NCBI GenBank assembly: GCA_900660155.1
Contig: CABFPE010000030.1
Location: 423,158-487,157 of the forward strand
From: Hofstenia miamia
Taxonomy: Eukaryota > Xenacoelomorpha > Acoela > Hofsteniidae
DNA length: 64,000 bases
Direction of reading: 5' to 3'
Part shown: positions 38,932 through 50,802 of the stretch, in pieces
How positions within the stretch are numbered: position 1 is the stretch's first letter
Layout: each line of letters begins with the position of its first letter
Program-made: the position numbers and the translations under genes
The notes under the pieces: generated by a model
What the model was told of the DNA's origin: nothing
The model's input: the letters and a program-made list of their open reading frames with translations, nothing else
Databases searched by the model: none

Positions 38932-39315
38932 TCACCAGTTCCCAGGGAGTCTGAGAGCTTTCCTCAGGACTCTAGCTGTTCCTAACAATGCTGCCTTCTG
39001 TGCTACCGCTCCTCCCCACTTTGGTACTCCCAACTGCTCCAAGTATCTCTTATGCTTCTTACTTACTGCTCCTACTACTACCGGGACTACTTCAACCTTC
39101 TTTAACTTCCACAGTCTTTCTATTTCCTCTGCTAACTCTCTGTACTTGTCTATCTTCTCTTTCTCCTTGCTTTCTACATTTCTGTCCTTTTGGTACTGCT
39201 ATGTCTATCACTGTTCCTAATCTTTTCTCTTTGTCTACCACTACTATGTCTGGCCTCCGTGCTTCTATCACTTTGCTCGTCTGTATGTTGAATTCCCACA
39301 GTATCTTAACCTTCT
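38932..39315 (-). pseudogene. C-terminal end of a LINE with restriction-like endonuclease
   Basis: The minus strand reads KVKILWEFNIQTSKVIEARR then PDIVVVDKEKRLGTVIDIAV, the R-PD...(12)...D core of the restriction-like (PD-D/ExK) endonuclease at the C terminus of R2/NeSL-type LINEs. After a frameshift it continues VVVGALGAVSKKHKRYLE-like text and WGGAVAQKAALLGTARVLRK, ending in a stop near 38932. Upstream, where the RT should be, a (TTA)n array begins at once, so the copy is truncated. It is very similar to 63412-63770. Confidence 0.8.
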
Positions 39316-39330
39316 CATTATTATTATTAA

Positions 39331-39384
<54 letters not shown>
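39316..39384. repeat. (TTA)n microsatellite
   Basis: About 22 TTA/ATT units with one interruption. It abuts the truncated LINE end; read on the minus strand it gives a meaningless poly-Asn. Confidence 0.95.
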
Positions 39385-39385
<1 letters not shown>

Positions 39386-40862
39386 GGAACTTTTTACCAA
39401 TATTTATGATCGTGATGTTAAAAATCAAAGCCATGACTTTAGTTAATGAAAAAATAATTAATCAAGAAAAAAAAGGTGTTTCAATACTTTTGTCCAGCTC
39501 TGTAGAGAACATTCATGAATATTTTGAAAAAAAATATTCAAAATGAGCTAAATATCAATTTTATGAAATTTATACAGTAAGGGAATATCCAAAAGAAATG
39601 CGTGAACATAAATTTCCAAAGATACCCAGGTAGTTCAGGATTAAATATTCGAGTGTAATACAAATACTTAGGCTATTGGCTCTTAGAACTATGCATACAC
39701 ACAGTGCAATCGATTGTTATAAAGTACGTTTAATGCATTACAGAATTGTAGCACGTTTTTTATTTAAGAATGTACAGTAAAGAACAAATAGGAAATTGTT
39801 AAAATGCTTAGGTCCACAAATTGGTAATGCAGATGTTTTCAGAACACTAAAACTGTTGATCAATGCACAACTGCAGCCTAAAAAGTTTTTTTACCTCATG
39901 TTTTTGGGCTCTTTATTGTTCAAGCAAAAATCGGCTTTTTAAACATTATTGTCATTGGATTGGGAAGAGAAAGATAAGATCTCACATGTTCTAATATGTA
40001 CTATGTCCTTGGTCAAAAGAGTACCGCATAATTTAGGCCGGTCAAAATTCACGCGGATGTGTATACATATAGTTAAGGTTATTTATTTTGGTTTATATAA
40101 ATGAGGTCAGGAATTGTATTTTTATAGTAAATATTTCATGTTTCATATCTGCAGAATGAAGCTTAGAATCACCTCAAAATCCAGTTTTATAAGTTTGTTA
40201 TAAAAAAGATTTTCGAAATTTCATCTTTCAAAAAAATCTTTTTTTACTTATGTACATTATTCAGAGTTGAACACTCTCTATCAATGTTTTGTTTTTCAGA
40301 AGTTGTTCCTAAACATGTTGGTATTTAACTTTAGAAATTTGGCAATTTTTATATAGTAATAGCATATATTGTTAAATGTGGAAATTGTAATTTATTCTGA
40401 AGTTTATGCAAAGTCGATGTTTATCCTTTCCTCTGTAACAACTATTAGTCGCTGATATTTTAAATAGAAAACAGGTAAATTATTTTTAAGGAAATTCTCA
40501 AAATTTTAAACTAATCTTCTCTAGAATCTCTGGATGAAAACATGTTATCAGGTATGCCAATTACTGTAAACAAGATTAGGAAGAATATGTACATAATATA
40601 TTTGGACTGGCTCTTGATATGATTTGCTTTGATTAAATAAATGGAGGTTTTATTTTACCACCATAAAATATCGGTTGTTTCTCAACCTAGAGAAATGGAT
40701 TACATACGTCATGAAGGAAACAGCAATTTCTAAGAATTTTTGTCGTACGCCGCATACAGGTAGTATTTCGCAATCGTAAATTTATTTACTGCATTATCTG
40801 CATTTTTCCCAATTACTCCTTTTCAAAATATCACTCCATTTAAGAAATGAAATCTTCGTAAT
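39385..40862. other. Non-coding AT-rich stretch
   Basis: No gene recognised, except the AATAAA on the minus strand at 40781-40786 that may serve the ORF to its right. Confidence 0.35.
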
Positions 40863-41320
40863 TTATAAGTGAAATACAAAACAATTTTTACAATATAATT
40901 GGTAGTATTTATTGGCATTTCTAATAAATTTTAAAACTGAATTCAACATCAGATCATAAGGTCCATTTAAATACAAGTTCACTAATATTTTGGTTGTTAA
41001 ATACAAAAACAAAATAACAGATGCGTAATGTAGCTTCATCATATCATCAACAGCAATTATCATTTTGGTTATATCAAACAAAGTCTGTGAGTTTAGTATC
41101 ACTCTGTAAGGAACACTCCTAAAAAATCCTTCAATTACTGCTGATGGAGTTGATAAAGTCAGAAGTTGCAGATTGCGGCTTGAATTTCTATCAAGAACCC
41201 AAACACAAGAACTCAACGTGCCAATTAAAACATCAAATACTTTCAAATATTTCTCAGAAGTGTCAAATGTGCACATGTACAATACTTGACTATCAAGTAC
41301 TTGGTCAATACCCTGACTTC
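40863..41320 (-). CDS. Unrecognised open frame, possible 3'-terminal exon
   Basis: An open frame runs for about 150 codons on the minus strand. Its codon use looks more protein-like than neighbouring chance frames. The product (for example LQLLTLSTPSAVIEGFFRSV, then NSQTLFDITKMIIAVDDMMK) alternates hydrophobic and polar residues like a helical repeat, but I recognise no family. A CAG|GG near 41308 could be a splice acceptor and AATAAA lies about 80 bases past the TAA, as for a terminal exon. Farther upstream (about 41500-41390) another open block reads EFDALNLVNGACRTSIEDMC, which may be a preceding exon, but I could not find a donor that keeps the frame. Confidence 0.3.
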
Positions 41321-42074
41321 ATTTAATCATGAAGTTTGTTTATAGCTTACCATTTTTTCGATATTCAGGCTTAATTATACTTTCAACCATCTAGTTCCTC
41401 ACAAACACTTTCAAAAGTAACCGTTTTACACATATCTTCAATCGAAGTTCTGCAAGCCCCGTTTACTAAATTTAAGGCATCAAATTCGCTAATTTCTTAA
41501 GACTTTTGGATTCTGTTTAAATTTGTTATTTATGGATTAACATTAAACAGTGCATGTTCTTTAAACTGGACATCAGTGTTTTAGTAAGATATTTATGTAT
41601 AATCCATTGAAATAAATAGGAATGGAGTTTTTAGATATTGATAAATTGACTTCCAACTTAATTTAGATGCTATTCAAAAGATCTAAAAATAGATTATATC
41701 TATCTGACATACAGATAAACAGAATTTGGCAATATCAGATCTCTTTAAATTATATTTAATCGTTTAATAATAAATACCCCACATTAGGTTGTATTTATAA
41801 TGCTAATTGAGACCTTAATTGCTTTTTGTATGATATAGACACATAATATTTCTCACTTACATTTTTCAGAGAAGCTGTTTAAGTACTTAACTAATAATTC
41901 CGGTAATAATTAAGGGCAAAAAATTTCCTTTGGATTTTTCGACGTTGTATCAGAAAATCATATCAAATCATTGATGACTGATGAGTTTTGCATGTAGGAT
42001 CACTTGATATGCTTTGGCGACCTAATATTATTTATGGCTCAATACTCGCAGAGTGGTGATTTTTTTCTTTCGAT

Positions 42075-42585
42075 ACAATTTCAGCAAATTTTATTGTGTA
42101 AGGAGTCATCCAACACGTGTAAAATAACTTCACCTTGATATGTAACTGATTTCATTGATACTTCTGCTTCCTTTGGTTAACCAAAGAACAATACTTGATG
42201 TAAGAATCATTTTTGATTTGGATCTTGCCGAAAATCCTCTAATTTGAATTTTTGGCACACTACGTACATGAGAATTTCTTGATAATTGCATGTTTATGAA
42301 GTTGTTTGATCAAACAGGTAAAGCGTAGTGAAGTGCACAACCTAATTTTTGACAAGTGCTGTTGTGTAAGAGATGCTGAACACCACTTTTTTCTGCTATT
42401 GAGTTCAACTACATACACATCAATTTCTTAATATTGGGCAGATCTGTCTATTCATATCTGGCTATATCTGCAAATGGTGACGTAGCTATTTTCCTTGCGC
42501 CATTATAGGTTAAATGAAATGCAGAAGACGAGAAAGTATCTAGAGGCTGAAGAAATCGTACATTAACACAAAGCGATGACGATCT
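42075..42585 (-). pseudogene. Degenerate single-frame coding remnant, possibly pogo/Tigger-like
   Basis: One minus-strand frame reads over about 165 codons with only three stops, far fewer than expected in this AT-rich DNA. Near its start is VRFLQPLDTFSSSAFHLTYN, which resembles the LQPLD...F...Y segment of pogo/Tigger (DDE_1) transposases that carries the last catalytic Asp. Later text includes SGVQHLLHNSTCQKLGCALH and RGFSARSKSKMILTSSIVLW, which I do not recognise. The transposase idea rests on a single short motif. Confidence 0.25.
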
Positions 42586-42599
42586 CTTCTTCTATCTAC

Positions 42600-45080
42600 A
42601 GTAAACTTAAAGAAACATTTATTTATAATTTAGTTGTATTTTTGTATTTATTCTTCCATATCTATCGATCACTTCAGTTTTGCAAGCAAATCGCATTACT
42701 AATGCTAAGGACATAGTTCTTTAATAAACATGTATTAAAAATTTTTGATTTCAACCAATAAATATCTTAGTTTATTGTTTTGAAGGTTCTACAACAATAA
42801 TGTATAATGAACTAACTTCTAGCCTTACAAAGTCGCAATCGTATTAAATACATTGTACTTATTGTGCGGCTTAGAATTTATCGTTTTTATTGTAAAATTT
42901 ATATTTTTATGATGCATTGTAACAGGTTTACAGAGAACAGAGAATCTGTGTCGTTTTTTCTGTTCGATAGCGACAATTTTAATCACCAAATGCGTACAGT
43001 AAGCATTCTTAATGACTCAATTTCATAACTCTTGTCATAATTCAGCAACACAGATAAAGTGGCCAATTGAAAGCCTTATCTTTTGCATAAAATTTTTAAA
43101 ATTAATTCACCTGGTAAAGAAAAGCCTAAATAAGTAAAGTTTGCATAATTTTATTTGCATACAAAGTAAGAGCTTTAAGCGTACCAGTTACGTTCTTGAC
43201 GAATCTATAATACAAGAGCGACCGCTCGCTGAAATAGTAATATACCACTTTAATGACCAAGTAATTTTGTGGAAAATCAATTGCTGCTTTCAATTTAAGC
43301 AATAGCATGCGCCATTACCGCTTTATTGAAGCACTAGACTCTATTTCCTAGAAACAAATTAAAGCGTTCAGATGCTAGCCATTGAAGCATTTCAAGTTGC
43401 TATCACAAAACAATTCCTAGAAATTAACTGTTGATTTTCATAGAAATTTTATGAGTACGCACTTGTATCTGCGTATTGTAGCTGTAAACGAGTTTATAAA
43501 TATTGCGCAATGACTGTCATGTTTCTTAGAAATACTTTCATTCACATTCGCGCTTTGAATGCAAACTGTAGGTACGCTTATTCTATCAAGATTTAAAATT
43601 TTATATTTATTTTTACTACACATGCATTCTTTAATTTGCACTGAGCCTGAGCTATATGTTATTCAGTAAACTAAAAAACTCAGATTTTTTATTGGGTGTT
43701 TTTGAAAATAATGGAAAAATGTTTTTCAGCACTTTTTTATATTTTTTGATTGTCGGTATTTTTAAATTTAAAATAATTTTTTCAAATTTAATTTAGAATG
43801 AAAATTAAAAATTTCACAATATTTTGTATTTTGAAATTCTTGAAATATTCTTTGATGCAGACCATTCTAGATTAAGGTCTTCAATTTCAATTCTTAAGTT
43901 TTTAATTAAATTTATTTCTTTTTTAAACTTATACGAATTTTAACAATATTTCTATTTTTTTCTACTAAGAATTTTTTCGAAATCTATCATGGTTTCCTCA
44001 AGCAATATTTAAACGCTTATATCCTCCGAACTAATTTAAAAATTTAAAATCTGAAAACGCCACGTGATTGATAAAATTGTTGCCCCATTTTTTCGTTATT
44101 GATTTTGATTTCTCGTTGAAAAAAATGAATATTACAAGCAACAATGTTTTTAGTTATTTAAAAATGTAATAATTTTTTCTCTTCTGTTTTAACTATGAGA
44201 AATTTAATGTCAATACAGTACCTAGAAGAGCTTGATCAAGAACGCAGTGTAAATTCGAATGTTTACTATTTACTGTTCAATGTGATCTAATTATTGTTTA
44301 TGACGGCCATTCTTCGAAATAGATAGCAGCTATGCACTCGTTTCCTTCAACGGAAAGGAAACTATGATTTAATTGCCTTTCTAAATGTATACTTTATAAA
44401 CACATTTTTCTTAGAAATGTGTCACAATTTACATAGTGATCTCACATAATGCAGCAATTAGCGTTAGCGGCTACCAATGCCAACCCCTCTTTCTCAATCA
44501 TAGAAATTGAACATTTTTAATGCGTCATTCGTTATCACATTAAGACATATTTCTGGAACATCTGCTTATTCGTGGAGGTCCCTCGAAGGCATACATTTTG
44601 CATAAAACCGGTGTTTATATATTTTACTTTATATTCATTTTTTTAAAATATACTAAATAGAGATAAGTTTTTGTAAAGAATATCACTACTACAGAGAGAA
44701 AACTTTTACAGCGTATGCCGCGCTTATAATCAGGAGTCTTAAAATAATTAAGGACATTATTATTTTTTAGTTAAATATTTAAAAAATAAATAAGTATGTT
44801 TTTCAATTTTAAAAACAATTACTTATTTTAATATATGCGCATATTTTTTAATAGTGATTTCTTTGTGATAGTGGGTCTCCTTTTGTTTTATTATACATTA
44901 AAATTGCGATTTTTGATGTGATTTAGATTTAAATGCCCCAAATTCAGCTTCTGAAATTATAACAATAAGTAAATGAAGTCAATTTCTAAAGTATTTGGTA
45001 AATGACTCCAATTTTACTTGAGTAGAGTCATCTTTCATGAAACACGCAACAATTTCAAATTACTATGAAAAGGGTTAGAT
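42600..45080. other. Non-coding AT-rich stretch
   Basis: No gene or element recognised. Confidence 0.35.
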
Positions 45081-45088
45081 ATATTAAC

Positions 45089-45569
45089 TAGAGATAAGCG
45101 CGGTACAGGTTTTGTAAAAATTTTTTCACAGCAGAAAACAACTGTATCGCTAGCCATCGCAATGTCAATTTTTTACCGCAAACCACCGCAATAAAGGAAA
45201 TTTTACCGCGGTATTCCGCAACAATGGCGATATTTGTCTTCGTAAAGAAGATAGATTTCTGAATTATTTTTTTAGTGTTATGGATTTTTCGTAGAAAAGT
45301 TTAAAGACAATTTCTTAGTAATTTTGTCATTTCGTTTTTATTAGGGTAGTATCAAATTTTTAATAAAATTACTTTAATATTTTGTATATGAAATCTCTTA
45401 GTTTTGCTTCAGAAACAGTTTTTTGAGAAATACGTAAGGATTTTAAATCTTAAAACAAAACACGTTATCTATAACTTTTATGCCACCGCAAGTAGTTTTA
45501 TAGTTATACTGCTAACCACCGCAATTGTGTAAATCGCTACCGCGGTATTACGCACCGCACTTATCTCTA
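45089..45569. mobile_element. hAT MITE (481 bp) with perfect 8-bp target duplication
   Basis: Ends are TAGAGATAAGCGCGGT and, reversed, TAGAGATAAGTGCGGT (15 of 16). They are flanked by identical octamers ATATTAAC at 45081-45088 and 45570-45577. Inside both ends lie repeated ACCGC/GCGGT words (ACCACCGCAA, TACCGCGGTATT). No coding capacity. The exact duplication indicates a hAT insertion that has not decayed much. Confidence 0.85.
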
Positions 45570-45867
45570 ATATTAACATTTGGTTCTGAAACAGTTTTTT
45601 TTAAATAAAGAATGAAAGTGCGTTAAGCAGGTCTGCATATAGTTGTCAGAAGATTGCAATATATTCAGTTTACATTATGAATTTTATAAATGATTTTTTT
45701 AGAGCAACTAAATTAATTGTTTGCTAACGAAGGGCGATTTATCAATATTTTCAATATAGAGAACTAATTAAGTAATGAATACCTTTAGTTACGTTTTACA
45801 TATTTTGAGTTAAAACTCTATGTAATGAACTCAAGTTAAAAAGAACATCGTTTGTGGTAGCCTTTAA

Positions 45868-45946
45868 TACCACCGCGGGTTATTTTTTTCTACTGCTAAT
45901 CAACGCGATTTTGTAATTCGCTACTGTGGTATTACTGCACTCCACT
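45868..45946. mobile_element. Truncated relative of the 45.1-kb hAT MITE
   Basis: The segment ACCACCGCGGGTTATTTTTT...CTACTGTGGTATTACTGCACTC parallels the last 85 bases of the 45089-45569 element (CCACCGCAAGTAG...CTACCGCGGTATTACGCACCGC). It lies about 60 bases before the STAT-like exon, so this family sits in what may be the gene's promoter or intron. Confidence 0.55.
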
Positions 45947-46011
45947 AGTATTAAGCTCTTCCCTAATCTTCGCTAGATTGTCCACTTACGTATCTCTTTT
46001 AGAGACTGCTA

Positions 46012-49000
46012 ATGAATGACGTCAGCTTTGATCCTTATCAATCGGAATCAGTTAAGGAATTCTTAGTTCGATACAACATAATGTTTATACTGTTTTATGC
46101 CGAGAGTTACAGACGTTCGGTAGAAGAAATTATTTTGAACAACTGTTGGACAGTGAACGTGTGCACCACTTTCTTAAAAAAGGTAAAGGACTTCATTTTT
46201 AAGAAGCACTTGCGATGCAAAGGAGAGGATAAGAAAAAATGGTTTACCTTAAAATGCAACATTTCGTACTACTTAAGTAATGTGCCTGAATTTTCTAATA
46301 TTATTTCACTTGTTCAAACAAAATTGAACAATGTCACATTAGAAATTGATGAACTGAATTGTGCGGTAAGCAACTTAAGGACTAAACTTTGTGAAATATC
46401 TCATTGCAAACTTGAAATAAGTAACTCATTAAATACTTTGCGGGAGGAACATGGGAACTATGCTTCGTCCTCATTAATTTGTGAAGTTAAGAAGCTAGAT
46501 AATATTTCGAAAGGCTTGCTACAGCTTAGTGATTGCTTTTTATCTCATGCGCATAAGTACTGTAATCAGAATGCGTTCAACTCCATTTTTGACATTGAGG
46601 AACAATGTGAAATGTCTCCTTGGAAACAGGACTTTGTCGATGACTGTTATTCTGCACTTTTCACAATTACAAAGACTTTAGATGATTTAAACCTATTTTG
46701 GAATAGTATCAGAGAAGACTTTGTTTATAATTGTAATGAACTCACTGTTATTAATGCTCTCAAATTTCATTCTCAGTATATACATGAAAAGTCTGTTGTG
46801 CAAACTTCACAGAGCTCTTTCTATCCTCAATGCCAAAAATATAATGATCATTCATTTGATTTGACGTTACAGTATCAGTGTTTATCAAGCAATATAATCC
46901 ATAAGCGAATCAGTTGCTATGTGCAGTGTGTTAGTGATTTAAATATAGATTGTTCAATGTTCAAATGTGAGGTGTCCTGTGATGCAATAGATGAATTTAG
47001 AATTTTAGTTCATGTAAAGGTTATTTCAAAGCACATATCAAAATCCAGTGATCTTCATCTTTATATTCTTAAGCTCAGTCGAGTAACGGAATCACTGTTT
47101 TCATCAGAATGTAACTGTATGCAGTTAAAATCATTACCTTTTGTAATAATAAACTCCTCTGATTACAAATGTGACGCAATGGGCGAACTAATGTGGTACC
47201 ACACATTTGGATTAGAAAATCAGGTCTCAATAACTGAGTTTAAAGGCTTTTTGTCACAAGTTCTACAAAATTCTCGTCTTTATCACTTTGTTAATGAGAA
47301 AATTCTAAACTTTTTAATTCAAAAAATCAGTAAGAATGTAGATCCTAAAGACTTTGTTGCAAAGACTTCACTTTTTTCTAGCAATATAAAAAATACATCA
47401 TTCACTTTTTGGCAATGGTTCGTTCACTCGCTAAACACTATTTTTGCTACTAAGCATTTGACGTATCTTTGCAGAATCGGTTGTGTTGTTGGATTTATTT
47501 CAAAGGGTGAAACTCCTCGGTTGTTAACTGAGAATGGTAAGTTGTGCTCTTTTAACTATTATTCCTACTTGTAAAATAATTATTAAGAGGGCCCAGTAAA
47601 AATTTATGCCAAACAGCCCTAATTAACATAGCTACATATTTTGCTTATTTATGAATCCTATTGTTTTAATTTAGCAGCTATTCCAAACAATTTAAAAAAC
47701 TTTATATAACTAAATCTCACTAGGCCTTCCTGACTCCAACCCCTGATTTTATATTCAGAGTTCAGGTTTTTAGGCAATTACCTACCCTTTCATTATTACA
47801 ATTTATTTGTAAAGTTTCGATTTGTACATTACTTAAATTGAACTGAGATTTACGGGAATTTTTTTAAGATAATACCTTCTATAGTTATTAGCAGTTTTCG
47901 ACTGACATTTAAAATGGTTATTTAGTCACTAACGTGGCGTTTATTTCATAAATGTAGTCATTAACGCGACCCAATTTTGATCCAACAATTACGATTTTTT
48001 GACGTAACAGTTGTTCAATTTTGACTTTTTTGACTTTAGGGTAAAAACTGGGGATTAAGAGGAAAATCACTTTTAATTATCAGCACAATGGTTAAATGGA
48101 AGATATACTGTTTTCCCAAGTTTTTAGGCAGAGAGAAGATTCTTTCAATTGAACATATCATAGTAATGCATGACTGTAATTAGCTTTCGTGAATATCAAA
48201 ATCTTTCATTTTAAAGTGTTTATATCAACAATTTATATAGATATCAAACTGATCAAAAATTCAAGTTTAAAGACATTTGTAAATCACTTGATGCGCCATT
48301 CCTGATGTTTTAAACCTCTGAATTTTATATGAAACTGTATATTGCATTAATTTTAAGGACTTAGAAAACAGTATTCTGGTTGTTTATCTTTCATTAAGGG
48401 TTTTTCTTAGTATTTGCTCATAGATTCCTAAGCTCCAGCCTACGTATTTTTGCGTATCGCGCTGCCAAATATACTGGACGTGTGTATTTTTGAAGCACTT
48501 ATTACGCTGTCGTTGGCGTTTGTTATTTGGCTTTATAAAGTATGCATATATGTTAATGTAATGCAAGCGATAATTTGTAATTGTAACGCCAGTGCATAAC
48601 ATTACTTTTTAACTTAGAACAAATATCTTATATATGGCGAAACTATTACTACTTAAAAGTATTTAGCATTAACATTTAATAAATCTTGTGTTAGCAAAGC
48701 CTGTTTTTTGTGCCCTAGGTTAGAGTTTATGCACTATAGATTTTAACATCGAGTCGGTTAGTATGATATCATATTTTATGGTTCATTCCACTTAGGTCAT
48801 AAGCTACCTTTCCTAAACCCCTGCATTGTTACAACTTATGATAAGGGAATGTTAGGCGGAAGAGGGTCTGCCTTTCGTGAACACCTTCATAGAAAGTGTT
48901 TCTCAGAAAGTTTTAAATTTCAACTTTCGTATTCGCATTCTTTGCTTCATATACACGTACATTGCATTATTGAACGCTGGAGCTTTAATTACGTTATAAT

Positions 49001-49583
49001 GCGAACGTAACGCTACCATACAATAAACACTGGAATTTGTAAACATTTTCTTGCAATTCCAGGAATAAACTTCCATTTTCAAACGTCAATCATTTTATCT
49101 TTCTCAGTCTGAAGGGCGTGTTATATAGGTCGTTTGAGCCAATCATTTTCTTTAGAAATAATGGTTACGATTGGCAGTCTCTTACATTTATGTTTAGTCT
49201 CGAAAGCTAATCCTTTGCAGCGGCTTAATGCAAATAAATGAATGGATTCTTTTTAAAGATTTTAACTATACTTGTTCTAAATTTTTTAATTATCTTTCCG
49301 TGTTAGGCCAGTAGTCTTAAATATTTATTTAAAGACTTAATTTTTAGGCGATTTCCTCTTGCGTTTTCCTGAAACGAGTCTTGGAAATTTGTCATTATCA
49401 CATTATGATTCGAACAAACAGTGCCATCGTCATAGAGGTCCAATGGCAAAGGAGTTAATCAAAGACAACAATCTTACTGTTATTCTTGATTACTTATTCA
49501 GTGAGGGATCAATAAAAAAGGTTATTACCCTGTACGGGGATAGCTCAATTTCACTTGAAGAATTGTTAACGCATTTGCGTTGA
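46012..49583 (+). CDS. STAT-like transcription factor, divergent and truncated (exons 46012-47536 and 49348-49583)
   Basis: STAT proteins bind phosphotyrosine through SH2, dimerise and activate transcription. Exon 1 (508 full codons) has an unrecognised N-terminal part, a coiled-coil-like region (about residues 95-240), a DNA-binding core ending SLPFVIINSSDYKCDAMGEL then MWYH (374 on), and a linker with TSFTFWQWF (464-470 for FTFWQWF) and GFISKGE (494 on), all in STAT order. The intron starts GTAAGT-like at 47537 and ends TTTTTAG at 49347. Joining the exons gives ENGDFLLRFPETSLG, the SH2 entry with the phosphotyrosine-binding Arg (514). The 586-residue product stops in the SH2 region: no tail tyrosine, no activation domain. 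STATs usually have about 750-850 residues. A TTTTAG at 46002 just before the ATG (AGA CTG CTA open in frame) leaves room for an upstream exon with the N-terminal domain. STAT membership confident; function uncertain. Confidence 0.85.
47537..49347 (+). other. Intron of the STAT-like gene
   Basis: Begins GGTAAGTTG and ends in a T-rich tract plus TAG. Phase 1 (splits the Gly codon just before FLLRF). The intron's 1.8 kb holds no recognised element. If unspliced, the frame would add only about a dozen codons (KLCSFNYYSYL) and stop, losing the SH2 domain. Confidence 0.8.
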
Positions 49584-49699
49584 TCTTTGTCATTTACTAT
49601 CAGGAATGAAAGTCTTGGATGCTCTTTGAAGAGTCCTGGTAGTGTAACTTATGATTAATTGCATAGCGTTTATTGCTGGATGTTAGTAGTTGTAATGCG

Positions 49700-49705
49700 A
49701 ATAAA
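49700..49705 (+). promoter_or_regulatory. Candidate polyadenylation signal (AATAAA) of the STAT-like gene
   Basis: Lies 117 bases past the TGA at 49581-49583 on the coding strand, a usual distance. It supports 49348-49583 being the last exon, though AATAAA is common by chance in such AT-rich DNA. Confidence 0.45.
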
Positions 49706-50008
49706 TTCTGTATTTTCAAATTCTGACCAATTTTTATAAATGTTACTTTGCATTGATTGCTAGATAGTTTTAACTTAAGATCATTTGCATCTTAATCTAA
49801 AAATGTAGAAAATATTAAATTTTAGTCATTAACAAGATTTTTCATTTTTTGTGAAAAATTTTTTAAAAAGTAGCTGAATAAATAACGTATTTGATGCGAA
49901 AAATAATAACTAATCCTATGCTTCTGGTTGTTTTGAAAGAAACCTTTTCTAAATTTTTTTAAAAGTATTTTTGTTTCTGTGTCCTTATAATTTGAGAGAA
50001 ATGACTTA

Positions 50009-50802
50009 GGCCCTGTTCCCATTAGAGTTGAGTCAAACCGCTGTGAACCGCTCCTTTTGAAGAAATCTGTGTTCCGTTTTGAGTGGCAACGGTGTGACTC
50101 ACCTTTAATGGGAACACGTTCGCCCCGCTGCCACTCAACCCTGTTCTTTAAAGCGAGGCAAAAGTTATACCGCTGTGAAAAATCAAATGGGAACACTTTC
50201 GCCCCACTGTAATTCTCCATGTACAAGGAAAATTTCGTCCCATATTTTTAGAATTGGCAATAATTATCATTGCAAAATTATATGATGACAATTAAATTCC
50301 TCGGGAAGGAATATTATATGGGATCTATAAAACCCTCGTTCCAAAAGAACCTTTTAGATGTCGCTGTAGAATATTCTTCTATCCTTTGTTAATGCAAGTT
50401 TGCGCAATGGCCAATTAAATTTAAATTAATTTCTAAGCATTTCTCCTAACTAGAGGGATTAATAATCTCAACGAATGAATCTCATCATTATCTTTGTGAC
50501 AAGCCCTCAATTTACTTTTTTGTACTTATCTGTTATTGGGGAGATTAAAACAAGTGTTAAATATTAATTTTCATTTTCTATTAATAATAAATTTGCTGCC
50601 TTAATATAACGAAACTAAAATTTTTAAGGCCGTTCAAAAATATTAAAAAGAATTTCACCCCGCTTTTAAAATTCAAATATGAACGCATTCGCCCCGCTAT
50701 AATTCAACTCGGTTGTGTGTTCCCATTTAAATTTTTGCAGCTGTATAAATTTCGCCCCGCTGCCACTCAAACCGGGGCGAAAAATTAAATGGGAACAGGG
50801 CC
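50009..50802. mobile_element. PIF/Harbinger-like MITE (794 bp)
   Basis: Ends are GGCCCTGTTCCCATT and its exact reverse complement at the right (AATTAAATGGGAACAGGGCC, allowing a short insertion), flanked by TTA at 50006-50008 and 50803-50805. A 3-bp TTA duplication and a GGCCCTGT-type end fit PIF/Harbinger. Near both ends the phrase GGGAACAC.TTCGCCCCGCTG and CCCGCTGCCACTCAA recur several times on either strand. No transposase. An open frame crossing 49822-50226 on the minus strand is a by-product of these repeats. Confidence 0.8.

Noticed and set aside
38903-39446. Plus-strand Ser/Leu-rich ORFs
   Set aside because: They are antisense to the restriction-like-endonuclease LINE fragment and run through (TTA)n; the minus strand gives the conserved motifs.
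49822-50226. 134-codon minus-strand ORF
   Set aside because: It lies mostly within the PIF/Harbinger-like MITE and is made by its repeated CGCCCC words; no domain.
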